Positions 8,782-18,746 of a stretch of 64,000 nucleotides of DNA are shown in pieces (position 1 is the stretch's first letter; each line of letters begins with the position of its first letter). The DNA comes from Chrysophaeum taylorii. Lineage: Eukaryota; Sar; Pelagophyceae; Pelagomonadales; Pelagomonadaceae. The translations under genes were made by a program, and so were the position numbers. Location of the stretch: positions 22,014 through 86,013 of the forward strand of contig JAQMWT010000232.1 of assembly GCA_029834535.1 (NCBI GenBank), given 5' to 3'. Under the pieces are notes generated by a model, which ran no database searches, had not been told where the DNA came from, and saw only the letters and a program-made list of their open reading frames with translations.

Positions 8782-10992
8782 CTAAGCATCGTCGATGACC
8801 GTGTTGAGGCAGAATAGGAATTGGTTGACGTCGAGGGAGTGAGGGGATGCGTCGGCGTCGTCGTCCTCCGAAGAAGACTGCTTGGCCATCTCGGTGACCA
8901 TCAAAAGGTGTTTGACGCCGATGGGGGAGGTGATGTTGTTGGCGAGGGTGTCGACGATTTGCGGGTTGTCGATCTGGTTGGCGAGGACGGCGGCGAATTC
9001 AGTGGGAGAGGAGAGCTTGGGTACGTGGAGAAGGACGTTGAAGACGTCGAAGAGCTCGAGGTTTCTGAGGGTTTGGCGCGTTAGAGAAGTCGTGCAGATG
9101 ACGAGGAGGCGGTGGTTCTTGGGCACGGGGGGCTTCTTCAAAAGGACGAGGAGGGTCTGGAGGACAGCGTTGGAGAAGCGGGGTCCAATGGGGGAGTACT
9201 CGACGAGGCGCTCTATATCGTCGACGACGAGCAAAGAGAGCGGGCTCTTGTAGCTGTCCATGAAGAAGTTGTGGATGTGCGTGCACTTGGAGGCTTCGCC
9301 GTAGCCAATGGTCTTGTCGGCAGCGAGGAGGCGGATGAAGGGGTACCTGGAGGTGACGGCCTTGGACGCCGCGAGGGCGGTCTTGCCCGAGGCCGGCGGT
9401 CCCTCTAACAAGACGGTCATGAGGGGCGTCTTTTCCGAGGACTTGACTTGCGCGACGAGGCGGTCGAGGGACTCGGATATGTCGACAAAGGTCCTGCCGT
9501 ATTCGACGATGCCGTTTTGGTAGAGCTGTTCGAGGGACTCGACGTTGACGCCGAACGCTGGCTGGACTTCTGAGAGCGCGAGGTCGAAGTCTTCGGGTCC
9601 GACGGCCAACTGCGACTCGTCGAGCTTCATTTTTGTCACGTCGACGCAGCGTCGCAGCGCGTAGGACGCCGCCGCCTTGACCAAACCTTCCAGCTCGGCC
9701 CCCGAATAATTTTTCGTCTCCTTGGCCAGCTTGGGCAGGTCGACGGCTCGAATTCTGTTCGACTCGCGCATCGACGCCGTCTTTATCTCCAAAATCTGAA
9801 GCCTCCCCGCCTCGTCGGGCAATCCGATTTCCACGTGCAACTCCAAGCGTCCCGGCCGTAGGATGGCCTCGTCGATCATGTCCTTGCGGTTGGTCATCCC
9901 GATAATGAGGATGTTGTTGAGCGAGTCGACGCCGTCGATCTTCGCGAGGAGCTGGTTGACGATCGAGTCTTGTACGCCCGTGCCGTCGCGCGACGACCCT
10001 CTCGACTTCATGATCGCGTCCATTTCGTCGAATATGATAATGTGGAGCATCGACTCGTCACCCTTTGATTTTTGTTCGACCTCGGCGTCGGCGAAAAGCT
10101 CGCGAATCTTTTCCTCGGACGCGCCCACGTATTTGTCGAGAATTTCCGGTCCGTTCACGATTTTCGGCTCCCTCGCGTTCAACACCTTACCGATCTGCCG
10201 CGCGATCAACGTCTTCCCACACCCCGGTGGCCCGTGCAGCAGCATTCCGCGGACGTGCGTGATTCCCAGCTGCTGGATGATGTGCGCCGGGTAGATGCGC
10301 GACGCGAACGCTCGGCGAAAGATCGTGTTAAACTCCGACTGCAGACCCCCGATCCCCAGCTTCCCAAAGTCGAAATCGCTGTTAAAAAGGTTCACCCGCG
10401 GGGCATCGGGGTTGTTCGTCAGCTTCACCCCGTTCTGCGACTGGAACGCTATTCGCGACGGACCGATCACCTGGCCGAACCGCGAAGTCGACCTCCGCCC
10501 CGGCTCGACCTGCCCAAAGTCCACCGCTTCGACCGTCGCTTCCAACGCGGTCCGCCGAAACGCAATCGCCAGTTTCTGACCCACCGCAAACACCTGCATC
10601 AAGTACTCCTTCTTAAAGTACTCGCCCAGAGCCTGCGCGTCCAACTCGACCGACTTGTGCTGCTGCATCGACGACACCGACAACTTGAGACTCTCGACGG
10701 CCATCGACGGCGTCGGCAAAAACGGCTCTACTTCCACCCGATCGCCCAGCTCCAACAGCGCCGTTCGTCTTTGTAGCGTCGACACGCCCAGACTCCCCAC
10801 CTCGAGCTTGGCGTCGGGGCTCGCCGTGAACACCCACATCATTCGCGCGCGGACGTACACCAACACCTTGTCCCCGTCGCCGAGACCCTGGTCCGGACTC
10901 CGAGCCTTGTACGCCTTAAAGTCAGACGGGTGCATGTACACCTTGTTCGTGTACGCGGCCTGCTTACTCGGCGAGTTGTCCACCTCGAGCAT
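8782..10992 (-). CDS. NSF: N-ethylmaleimide-sensitive factor (NSF/Sec18), AAA ATPase
   Basis: This hexameric ATPase disassembles SNARE complexes after membrane fusion, together with alpha-SNAP. The 736-residue protein has the usual length and order: an N domain (1-about 210), D1 with Walker A GPPGCGKT at 254-261, Walker B FDEMDA at about 321-326 and the SRH segment (MTNRKDMIDEAILRPGRLE), then D2 with GPPASGKT at about 547 and a VVDDIERL Walker B. The NSF-specific D1 segment KIVNGPEILDKYVGASEEKIRELF-like region is well conserved. Single exon with an ATG at 10992. It ends about 25 bp after the GAA-rich microsatellite region. Confidence 0.97.
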   Translation of the reverse strand: MLEVDNSPSKQAAYTNKVYMHPSDFKAYKARSPDQGLGDGDKVLVYVRARMMWVFTASPDAKLEVGSLGVSTLQRRTALLELGDRVEVEPFLPTPSMAVESLKLSVSSMQQHKSVELDAQALGEYFKKEYLMQVFAVGQKLAIAFRRTALEATVEAVDFGQVEPGRRSTSRFGQVIGPSRIAFQSQNGVKLTNNPDAPRVNLFNSDFDFGKLGIGGLQSEFNTIFRRAFASRIYPAHIIQQLGITHVRGMLLHGPPGCGKTLIARQIGKVLNAREPKIVNGPEILDKYVGASEEKIRELFADAEVEQKSKGDESMLHIIIFDEMDAIMKSRGSSRDGTGVQDSIVNQLLAKIDGVDSLNNILIIGMTNRKDMIDEAILRPGRLELHVEIGLPDEAGRLQILEIKTASMRESNRIRAVDLPKLAKETKNYSGAELEGLVKAAASYALRRCVDVTKMKLDESQLAVGPEDFDLALSEVQPAFGVNVESLEQLYQNGIVEYGRTFVDISESLDRLVAQVKSSEKTPLMTVLLEGPPASGKTALAASKAVTSRYPFIRLLAADKTIGYGEASKCTHIHNFFMDSYKSPLSLLVVDDIERLVEYSPIGPRFSNAVLQTLLVLLKKPPVPKNHRLLVICTTSLTRQTLRNLELFDVFNVLLHVPKLSSPTEFAAVLANQIDNPQIVDTLANNITSPIGVKHLLMVTEMAKQSSSEDDDADASPHSLDVNQFLFCLNTVIDDA

Positions 10993-11230
10993 ATTATCGT
11001 CTTCCTGATCGATCGACGAGGGTTTCTTTCTTTATTTACCCTTATTATTTGTTTGTTGCCGAAAAAAAACCCTCCCTTTTTTCCGTTGCTTGCTTGTACC
11101 TGCTCGTCAAGATGATCTTGTTTGACCTGCTTCTCCGGGTGGGTAGGTAGGTAAAACGACGAGAAAAGTGGCGATGAGCGGCGACAAAGAGGACGCGCGA
11201 CTTGGAGCTCTCGAGTCGTATTTTTGCGCT

Positions 11231-11298
11231 CTCAGTCAGTCAGTCAGTCAGCCAGTCAGTCAGTCAGCCAGTCAGTCAGTCAGTCAGTCAGTCAGTCA
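11231..11298. repeat. GTCA tetranucleotide microsatellite
   Basis: A near-perfect GTCA/CAGT repeat with two GCCA variant units lies upstream of NSF, in the interval between NSF and the next minus-strand gene. Confidence 0.9.
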
Positions 11299-11421
11299 TC
11301 TTCGAGCAGGAGAAGGCGCCGCCCTTTTGCACCCAGATCACGTTATTTTATAAAAGAGTGTTTTTTCACCCATAAAAAGGGGGCAGTTACGTACGATGCG
11401 GACTGAGCTTGGCCGTAAAAA

Positions 11422-12309
11422 CTAGAGGGTCGAAAAGAAGGCGGCCAGCTTGTCGGCGGCGAAGTTGACAATGGCGGGTGAGTCGTAGATGTCGGTCTGA
11501 CCCTCGGAGGAGAGGTCGACCTTGGATTTGTTGGTGCCGGGGATGGCGTCGAAGAAGCGGTGGGCGAGGGGGGGCGCAATGGCGTTCTGGCCGTGAAGCA
11601 TGATAAATGGGGTTCCCCCGAGCTTCGAAGCCGCGGGCTGGACATCAAACTGCAAAAAAAACTCGCGCGACATGACGGCAAACTCGTTTTTATAGTTGGG
11701 GACTGCCATGCGGCCCCCAGGACCGTAGTAGTCGAAGGTGGACTGCATCGTCATCGCCGCGTCGCCCTCACCAGGCGGCAGCACGGCTGGTATGACGTCG
11801 AGCTCGCCAGTCGTCTCGAACTTGATCCGAGCCGCGCGTCCCGCGGCGACCTTCTCCTCGAATCCGGCCGCGTCGCTGCGCTTCATCGCTTCGACGTCGC
11901 GGTAGTAGCCCGCGACAGCACCGAAGCCCTTGACAACAACGGCTTTGTCGGCGATGGTACGTGCCAAGTATCCGCACCCGAGGCAAATTCCGAGCGCGAA
12001 GACGTCCGTGATATCCGGCCTCGCGCGGAGCGCCTCGAACGCCGCCGCGAGGTCCTCGAGCTTGTGCGGGTAGTACTCGTACTGCCGCGGCGCGCCGCCG
12101 GATTCGCCGTAGTGCCGGTGGTCGATGGCGAGGGCTGCAAACCCTCTAGAAGCCATCGCGGCCGCGTACGTCCCCGTCACCTGTTCCTTCACAGACGTCA
12201 TTGGCCCTCCCACAACAATCCCTGGATACTTCTCGCCGGCCGGCAGGTGCAAGTGACCGACAACTCTGTCGCCCCCGACGGAGAACTCGATGCGCTCGAC
12301 ACCACCCAT
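11422..12309 (-). CDS. Alpha/beta hydrolase, dienelactone-hydrolase-like, with atypical catalytic residues
   Basis: The 295-residue protein has a full alpha/beta hydrolase layout: strand-rich N-terminus, a DHRHYGESGG turn, and the nucleophile elbow as GICLGCG, giving Cys as in dienelactone hydrolases. The usual acid segment reads MLHGQNAIAPP (Asn/Ala where Asp is expected). The region that normally carries His before a DLYD-type motif reads GQTDIYDSP with no His. It may therefore be a weak or non-hydrolytic member, or use displaced residues. I chose the ATG at 12309; an in-frame extension to 12369 begins only with GTG. The copia element starts 82 bp upstream. Substrate is unknown. Confidence 0.75.
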   Translation of the reverse strand: MGGVERIEFSVGGDRVVGHLHLPAGEKYPGIVVGGPMTSVKEQVTGTYAAAMASRGFAALAIDHRHYGESGGAPRQYEYYPHKLEDLAAAFEALRARPDITDVFALGICLGCGYLARTIADKAVVVKGFGAVAGYYRDVEAMKRSDAAGFEEKVAAGRAARIKFETTGELDVIPAVLPPGEGDAAMTMQSTFDYYGPGGRMAVPNYKNEFAVMSREFFLQFDVQPAASKLGGTPFIMLHGQNAIAPPLAHRFFDAIPGTNKSKVDLSSEGQTDIYDSPAIVNFAADKLAAFFSTL

Positions 12310-12391
12310 CTCTTTCTGCTTCGGCTCCAGAATGATCGAGGAATCCGTTGCGTCGCAAACGGTTGGCACAATGTCCAGCCATCATACCGTC

Positions 12392-12487
12392 TGTGAAGAA
12401 GCTATGACACTTACCCCTGCACCACGTATCCAGTATCCTTACGTCTTTCTCTTATCGCTAGTCTAACGCCTCATGCCATTCGTAACA
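12392..12487 (+). repeat. 5' LTR of copia element (96 bp)
   Basis: It starts TGTGAAGAAGCTATGACACT and ends CATTCGTAACA. It is identical to the 3' copy except for G/A in the sequence CTCATG/ACC. Confidence 0.92.
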
Positions 12488-12499
12488 TGGTACCAGGTG
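12488..12499 (+). other. Primer-binding site of copia element
   Basis: TGGTACCAGGTG directly follows the 5' LTR. The TGG start pairs with a tRNA 3' CCA end, and the sequence resembles the initiator-Met-type sites of copia elements. The same sequence, in reverse orientation, follows the LTR remnant of the second copia copy near 52010. Confidence 0.75.
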
Positions 12500-12521
12500 T
12501 TCAAGGCCGAACGACCTGAGC

Positions 12522-14006
12522 TTGACTTCACGGACAACAGCGACTCCTCCTCGGCTTCAGTTCATTGCTACGTGTTCGGTTCGTTGTCGTCTATCATGTC
12601 CTCGATCGAAATTAAGGATAGCAAGCTTTCGCGATGCTTTCAGTGGTGAGCGACATCTTTTTCACCAATGGACCCGGCGCCTGGAAAACATGATCATTTC
12701 CACCGGTGATCGCATTATCTTGACCACTGACACTTGGACTAGCATTTCCGCTTCTGGCTGCTCTGAAGAAGAATTTGGTCTCAAGCAGCAACGCTGGTAC
12801 AGTGCACTCTTCATGGCACTACCAATGCATGATACTGATCGTGCGGATATCCGTGAAAACCGCGATATGAACTTCACGCGGCTTTACAAACGCATTACTG
12901 ATGTTTACATGGGTCATGGAGATCGTGTCGCTCAGTCTGCAATTGCTTCGCTGCATTCCTTGGTGTGCAATAACATCGATGAACTTGAGTCTTTTCTTAA
13001 CAAGTTCATCACTGGTGTTCAAGTTGCTCGGCATCATCAAGATTTCCCTGACTCAAGTGCATTGCAGTTGCTTCAAACGAAAATCCCCGACTCGCTCTTG
13101 TCTAAGGATCTCATTGCACTTGATCCTAAATTGCGCACATATGATGGTTTCGTTGATCGCCTCCACAGTAAAGTTTTTGATTATCTTCAGACCAAGTCTG
13201 TGCACGTCCATGCTACGTTCCGTGAAAGTCCCCGTCATCGTGAACGTTCCAACTTTTATGGTCGCCATCCTTCTGAAAAGTATTTTCATCGCTTCAATGC
13301 TTTGCGCTCTCAACAACGTTCTAGCCCACGCCCCTCTTTTCGATCATCATTCCGTCACCCACCTTCATCTTCACGTGGTTTTCATCGCAAGCGCCAACGC
13401 CATACTGATCTTTGTCACTTTTGTGGTATTCCTGGCCATCACCAGAAAGATTGTCATAAGCGTCAGCGCTATTTGCTCTCACAAGCTACCCCCGCCCACG
13501 GCATCAACACCAATACCCACGTCGGTTGCATTCCCAATACCCACCTCGGTCCACTCCCCAATACCCACCTAGGCCCCATCCACCCTTCTACCAACACCAT
13601 CTTTTCACCCCCAATCCACCCTTGCCACCATCTCAATCCTCTCCGCCGCTTCTTGCGTTGCCACCCTCCACCACACCCTCTGTCCCGCCTTCCACCGCTG
13701 TCACCCTTCCTGACCCATCCCTTTCTGCACCCACCTACCCGTCCTACAATTTCCACCTTCTTTCCATCTCCCCCTCCATTCACCAAGTCCTTTCCTCCAC
13801 CAACGCCCGTACCGCTCTGCTCACCGCTCGTGAGCGCGACTACCTTCACAGCACCAACCTTCGTCTCGTTGTCTATGATACCGGCGCCAACGTCAGCCTT
13901 TTTAATTCTCCCGCTGGCTTCACGGACCTTGACAACACTCAACAGCATTCCATCACTTCTGCTATCGGCACTGGCTCTGTTTCCGGTTCTGGCACTGCTC
14001 ACTTAA
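12522..14006 (+). pseudogene. copia Gag-like open frame with zinc knuckle
   Basis: The open frame contains a Gag region (helical segments about 12690-13250), a basic Arg/Ser-rich stretch and a CCHC knuckle (CHFCGIPGHHQKDC, about 13412-13455). The frame opens without ATG at 12522. A different frame is coding-like just upstream (about 12505-12640), so a frameshift near 12640-12655 is likely. Past about 13500 this frame overlaps the pol frame and becomes Pro/Thr/His low-complexity. Gag packages the element RNA. Confidence 0.75.
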
Positions 14007-15739
14007 CGTTCCCTTCAATTGGTCCTCTTGACAATCGTGGTCTTCCTTCTCCTGCACCCACTCTTTCCGCCCCTCATGGTATACATGTCGCGTTTCCGCA
14101 TACCCTCATCTCTCCTGGCCTTGGTGACAAACGGATTCTTTCGGATCATTCCCTTGAACAAGTTGGTTACGATTGCCACACCATTCAGGCCGTTGATCCT
14201 GCTTATCCGCAACGTATTTTACGTCACCGCCAAACGCATCACGTTATTCCCCTGCTTCGTCGCTGTGGTCTTCTTTTGATCGTCTGTTGGATCGGCAATA
14301 CGACCGCTGCGCCCTACACGGACTACGTTTCACCTTTTGTGGCATTTTCTTCTTCCCCTCGTGTCCATGATCCTTGTGCGTTTCCCGCTGTGTCTCAACG
14401 CACTCAACTAACTTTCGATCTTTGGCATGCTCGTCTTGGTCATTATAGTCCTGCCTATCTTCGGCGTTTGTCGTCTCTTGCTGTTGGCGCACCGTTTTTC
14501 CCGAGCTCCGCGTCGCTTTCTTTTTGTCCTGCTTGTGCTCTCGGTAAAATGCATGCTGCGCATGTTGGCCAACGTAAAGCTCATGCTTCCACTTCGTCTC
14601 CTTCCTCCGAGCCTTTGTCTCGTCCACGTGCCGTTGCGCCCTACCTTATTATCCACGCCGATCTCATGTTTGCTGGCGTCCCATCCTACATATATCACGA
14701 TCGCGCGATCCTCACGTTTGTCGATGATCATACGCGCCGCCGCACGCGTTACTTTGCTCCACGACACGATGACCTTACGAACGCTCGACAACTCGAACTT
14801 TTTCTGTCTACCGTGGTTCGCCCATTCGGATATCGCGTTGCCCTCATCTACACCGATCGTGACCGCTCTCTTATGGGCCAATTCGAAACCTTCTGTCTGG
14901 GCAACAATATTGCGCTTCGGCGCGCTCCGGCAGCACAGTCCAAAACTTCACAGGCTCACGCTTTTTCCGGTGTTGTGGAACGCTCTCATCGCGCAACCGC
15001 GGATATTACTCGCACTCTTTTGGTACATGCGCACCGTCCACCTGATTTTTGGCGTTGGGCCATGGAAACGGCTGACTTCATCTCTGAGCGTATGCCAAAT
15101 GCCTCTAATCCTGGATATATGACGCCATATGAAATGCTACATGAAACACTCCCGCGTGTCGATTTTCTTCGTGTTTGGGGCTGTCCTGCTGCAATTCTCA
15201 CTGGCGACAAATGGCCTACCAAAGCTATAACCGGTATCTTCATTGGGTATCCCTCTGCAGGCCCTGGATATCGCATATTGCTTCAACTCCCCACAGGTCC
15301 TGTCATCCACACCTCGATTGATGTTGTTTTTGACGAAAATTTCGCTCTGCGTAAGTCACTGTCCACCCAACCCCTTCCTCCGACTCTCGTGGATTCTCGT
15401 TTTCCTGACTTGTTTTATTACGACCCTCGTCTATCTTCGGCCGTAGCCCCTATATCTTCTGTTTTTGATGCTCCGGAGCCGGCCTTATCGGGACTGATCA
15501 CCCCAACGTCACTGCCCACAATGTTACCGGCCAATACGAAACGTGCACCATTACGTCGTGCCAAACGGGGCCGACCGCGCAAAGTCGACCAACTTTCTAC
15601 GGGCCATGTTTCATCCTGTCAGAATGTTGATACGGGCCATTCTGATGTTGATACGGGCCATTCTGATGTTGATACGGGCCATTCTGATGTCGATACGGGC
15701 CATTTCTGTTTCCTCTGTCGCTTCTGTTTCCCCCTGTAA
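13526..15739 (+). CDS. copia Pol part 1: protease and integrase
   Basis: A 737-codon open frame, in a different phase from Gag. It holds the aspartic protease motif (VYDTGANVSLF, about 13870-13905), the integrase zinc domain (HARLGH ... CPACALGK, about 14423-14550) and the catalytic core (HADLMFAG near 14656, Asp near 14860, GVVERSHR near 14975). The frame ends just after a 21-bp tandem repeat, where the downstream RT lies in another phase. Confidence 0.88.
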   Translation: MHSQYPPRSTPQYPPRPHPPFYQHHLFTPNPPLPPSQSSPPLLALPPSTTPSVPPSTAVTLPDPSLSAPTYPSYNFHLLSISPSIHQVLSSTNARTALLTARERDYLHSTNLRLVVYDTGANVSLFNSPAGFTDLDNTQQHSITSAIGTGSVSGSGTAHLTFPSIGPLDNRGLPSPAPTLSAPHGIHVAFPHTLISPGLGDKRILSDHSLEQVGYDCHTIQAVDPAYPQRILRHRQTHHVIPLLRRCGLLLIVCWIGNTTAAPYTDYVSPFVAFSSSPRVHDPCAFPAVSQRTQLTFDLWHARLGHYSPAYLRRLSSLAVGAPFFPSSASLSFCPACALGKMHAAHVGQRKAHASTSSPSSEPLSRPRAVAPYLIIHADLMFAGVPSYIYHDRAILTFVDDHTRRRTRYFAPRHDDLTNARQLELFLSTVVRPFGYRVALIYTDRDRSLMGQFETFCLGNNIALRRAPAAQSKTSQAHAFSGVVERSHRATADITRTLLVHAHRPPDFWRWAMETADFISERMPNASNPGYMTPYEMLHETLPRVDFLRVWGCPAAILTGDKWPTKAITGIFIGYPSAGPGYRILLQLPTGPVIHTSIDVVFDENFALRKSLSTQPLPPTLVDSRFPDLFYYDPRLSSAVAPISSVFDAPEPALSGLITPTSLPTMLPANTKRAPLRRAKRGRPRKVDQLSTGHVSSCQNVDTGHSDVDTGHSDVDTGHSDVDTGHFCFLCRFCFPL

Positions 15740-17480
15740 CTCTTTGTATGTCTCTTCTGTTAGCTTTCGTTTGTTAGTTCATTATGTCATCCTTCCCCTT
15801 TGTTTAGCTAACACCCTTGTTGATCCTCATGCACACGTTTATTACTCTGCTTCCGAAGAAATGTCCCAGTATTCAGACCTTGACGAAACTACTATCACTT
15901 CCGCCCATTTACGTGAAGCTTTAGCTCCGACCAATCCTGAGCGTCCTGGCTGGTTGCAAGCCATCGCTAAAGAATACAGCTCTCTTGGTCAACTTGGTTG
16001 TTGGGATGTGATTCGCCTCCCTCAGACTTTTTCTGGCAACATTTGTACCCTCAAGTGGATCCTCCGCAAGAAGTATGACTCTGGCCGCTTCAAATCGTAC
16101 AAGGCTCGCCTTGTCGTCCGCGGTTACACCCAGGTTCACGGCGTTGATTATCATGACACCTACTCACCGGTTGCCAACATCGTCACGATCCGTTTCTTTC
16201 TGACCTTTGTCGCTGTTCATGACTGGGATTTGCACAAGTTGGATGTTAGCTCCGCTTTTATTCAAGCTCCCATTGACGAAGACATCTATGTCTGGCCACC
16301 CGAAGGCTATGCTCCTCGCCAACCCACCGATGGTTCCAAAATCGTTTACAAGCTTCGTCGCTCTTGGTATGGTTGCAAACAAGCTTGTCGCAATTGGTGG
16401 CTTTATTAGGAACGCTTCCTTCTCAATGATTGTGGCTTCGTCCGCGGATCTGGTGACACTTACCATTACAAGCTCGTGCTCAATTCTACCGTGGTCCTCC
16501 GTCTCGTTTTAGTCGTTGATGATCTTCTTGTGGCGCACCCTCCTCATTGCATTGGCCATTACCAAGCCTTTTTCCTCCGTTTCCGCGCTTTCACTGACGT
16601 CAATGAACTCGATCTCACCTCTTACGTTGGTCTTCGCATTACGCGTGATCGCCCTCGGAGAACCCTCACTCTTGACCAATCCCATGCTATCCGTGAAATC
16701 CTTACCGAACATCGCTTCGTCAACAGTAAACCCGAACTCACTCCCGCTCCCAAAGGTCTTCATCTTTCTACGGCTGATTGTCCGGCTCCTGGTTCTCCAG
16801 ATCACAGTTTCATGGCACGCACCCCTTTTCGCCGTATTGTTGGCTGTGTCCTCTTCATCTCCATCATGACTCGCCCTGATATCACTTGGTCCGTCAATCA
16901 GTGTGCGCGTTTTTCCCACAATCCTGGTAAACCACACTGGCACGCTTTATCCCACACTCTGCGTTATCTCAACGGTACTCAGGATCTTGCCCTTATTCTT
17001 GGTCGCGATTCTACCCTTCATCTCTGTGGTTATTCCGACTCCAGCTGGGCCGACGACCCTGATGACCGCCACTCTACAACTGGGTTTTGTTTTCTTCTCA
17101 GCGGCTCTATGATAGCCTACTGCTCCCGCTCGCAATACCTACTTGCTCGTTCTTCTTTCGAAGCTGAATTGCTTGCTCTTTACGCTGCTACTGCTGAGCT
17201 CTCTTGGCTTCTCAAACTTTTTGATGACTTTGATCTCCCTCGTCACACGGTCCCAATGTATGTTGATAATAGCACCACCGTCACTCAAGTTCGTCTCCAA
17301 TGTCTCACACGGCGCACCCGCCATATTGACATTCGCTTTTACAGTACCGCCGAATATCATCGCAACCACATCATCGATCTCAAGCACATACCCCGCCTTA
17401 ACAATCTTAGCGACATTTTCACCCGCAGTACGGAAGCTCCTTCCTTCCTCCGGCTTCGTGCTCGTTACCTCACTTCGTGA
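15543..17480 (+). pseudogene. copia Pol part 2: reverse transcriptase and RNase H, one in-frame stop
   Basis: The reverse transcriptase runs from about 15880. It has KARLVVRGYTQ, a LDVSSAFIQAPIDEDIY block, and the YVDD-equivalent LVVDDLLV at about 16508-16531. RNase H follows with DSSWADDPDDRHSTTGF and RSSFEAELLAL. One TAG at 16407-16409 interrupts RT after CRNWWLY; the phase is the same on both sides, so only this stop splits the frame. Coding ends at 17480, followed by a pyrimidine-rich tail with a roughly 50-bp tandem repeat before the 3' LTR. Confidence 0.88.
15622..15705 (+). repeat. 21-bp tandem repeat at integrase/RT boundary
   Basis: About four copies of a unit containing GATACGGGCCATTCTGATGT. 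Its 21-bp length keeps both overlapping phases open, encoding DTGHSDV repeats in one and IRAILML repeats in the other. It sits exactly where the pol frame changes. Confidence 0.85.
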
Positions 17481-17656
17481 TCTTCGCCCTGATCTCTGTT
17501 GTCTCTTTTTCTTGCCACAATGCCTCTGTGACGTCTTCCTCAGAGCTTCTCCTCTGTGAGCGTCTCACTTACCCCTTTTTCTTTTTCCTTCTTTTCCAGC
17601 ACCTGTGTGAGGACCTCACTTACCCCTTTTTCATTTTCCTTCTTTTCCAGCACCTG

Positions 17657-17752
17657 TGTGAAGAAGCTATGACACTTACCCCTGCACCACGTATCCAGTA
17701 TCCTTACGTCTTTCTCTTATCGCTAGTCTAACGCCTCATACCATTCGTAACA
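17657..17752 (+). repeat. 3' LTR of copia element (96 bp)
   Basis: Matches the 5' LTR with one substitution, ends in CA, and is followed by GCGTC. It lies 40 bp from the 3' end of the ARL2 gene. Confidence 0.92.
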
Positions 17753-17792
17753 GCGTCGGTTGGTTCGGCGTAGACCGAAGTTGTAAGATAGA

Positions 17793-18344
17793 TCAATGGA
17801 GCATGATGCGGGAGGCGATGTCGTCGACGAGCCAGTCGATACCCTCGAGCAAGCCGGCGCCGGTCTGGGCCGAGCAGCCGACGACTCTCGAGTGTCGGTG
17901 TTTGAAATTTTCCAAGTGAAGGAGGGAGGAAATGGCGTCTGAGTCGAGGGCTCCATTGAGGTCCTGCTTGTTGGCAAAGACGAGGAGGGTCGCCCCACCC
18001 AACTGCTCCTCCTTTAAGAGGGCGTGGAGCTCGTCCCTGCACGCCTCCAAGCGCCATCGGTCGGCCGAGTCGACCACCCAAACGATGCCGTCGGTAACCT
18101 CGAAGTAGTTGCGCCAGTATGCGCGGATCGTCTGCTGGCCGCCGACGTCCCATATGCTCAACTTGTAGCCGCGATGTTCGAGTGTTTTGATGTCGAAGCC
18201 GAGCGTCGGGCTGATCGTGTCGGTTGGCTCACCGTTGAACTTCTTCACAACGGTTGTTTTGCCCGCGTTGTCGAGGCCGACCATCAAGATCTTCATCTCC
18301 CGCTCCTTCTCGCGGAGCTTGCGGACGATGGTGAGGAAGCCCAT
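17793..18344 (-). CDS. ARL2: ARL2-type small GTPase
   Basis: A 183-residue Arf-like GTPase. ARL2 acts in tubulin folding and microtubule biogenesis, and in release of lipidated cargo. G1 reads GLDNAGKTT, the switch region [10 protein letters not shown]3 WDVGGQ, G4 NKQD and G5 CSAQTG. The N-terminus [20 protein letters not shown] is ARL2-like rather than Arf1-like. The ATG at 18344 was chosen over an upstream in-frame extension to 18467 because it matches the family start and avoids the divergent gene, whose ATG is 37 bp away. No introns. Confidence 0.93.
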   Translation of the reverse strand: MGFLTIVRKLREKEREMKILMVGLDNAGKTTVVKKFNGEPTDTISPTLGFDIKTLEHRGYKLSIWDVGGQQTIRAYWRNYFEVTDGIVWVVDSADRWRLEACRDELHALLKEEQLGGATLLVFANKQDLNGALDSDAISSLLHLENFKHRHSRVVGCSAQTGAGLLEGIDWLVDDIASRIMLH

Positions 18345-18381
18345 TTTTTGTTTGAGGACAAAGAAAGGGTTTAGGGTTAAG

Positions 18382-18735
18382 ATGGATGGCGTTAGAATGG
18401 AGTCGATCCATGCTGGCGTCGCGATGGTGTGGAATCCCGAAATTGCGACAGTCTTGCACCCAGACAAGGTGCGGCGGTGGTGGGTCTACGGCGACCTGAG
18501 CGAGTGGTCGCGGCGAGAAGTCCAGGAGATGCTGGGATTGTGCTGCTGCGTCGGGGATGCGGACGCCCTCGTCGCGCTGCGGTCGTGGGCACGACAAAAG
18601 CGTTACGAGATCGTGCTCCACGAGGCCGTTTTGGACTTTAGCCGCGAAACGCGGACAGCTAATGTTGCGGAGGCCACGTACCACCAAGCCGTGGCGGCGC
18701 TCTTCGGAGGCGAGGCAAGGCAAGGCATTGATTGA
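18382..18735 (+). CDS. Small conserved-looking protein, unknown function
   Basis: A 117-residue frame from an ATG at 18382. It includes [18 protein letters not shown], a CCC cluster and an amphipathic C-terminal half. I do not recognise the family. The composition is protein-like and the frame fits neatly between ARL2 (divergent, 37 bp from its start) and the next gene (convergent, stops 11 bp apart). An in-frame extension reaches back to 18187 but would overlap ARL2 coding sequence. Confidence 0.6.
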   Translation: MDGVRMESIHAGVAMVWNPEIATVLHPDKVRRWWVYGDLSEWSRREVQEMLGLCCCVGDADALVALRSWARQKRYEIVLHEAVLDFSRETRTANVAEATYHQAVAALFGGEARQGID

Positions 18736-18746
18736 TTGACTGACGA

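Larger units (their letters stand above)
12392..17752 (+). mobile_element. Ty1/copia LTR retrotransposon, structurally complete but mutated
   Basis: The 5.36-kb element is bounded by two 96-bp direct repeats starting TG and ending CA that differ at one base. A primer-binding site follows the 5' LTR. The order Gag (zinc knuckle), protease, integrase, reverse transcriptase, RNase H is that of copia. Flanks CCGTC and GCGTC fit an imperfect 5-bp target duplication. The near-identical LTRs imply recent insertion. However, there are frame changes between Gag, the protease-integrase part and the RT part, and one in-frame TAG in RT, so this copy is probably non-autonomous. LTRs this short are unusual for copia. 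Confidence 0.93.

Noticed and set aside
16407-16409. The in-frame TAG in RT as a programmed readthrough site
   Set aside because: It lies in the middle of the RT domain, not at a domain boundary, so a nonsense mutation is the simpler reading.
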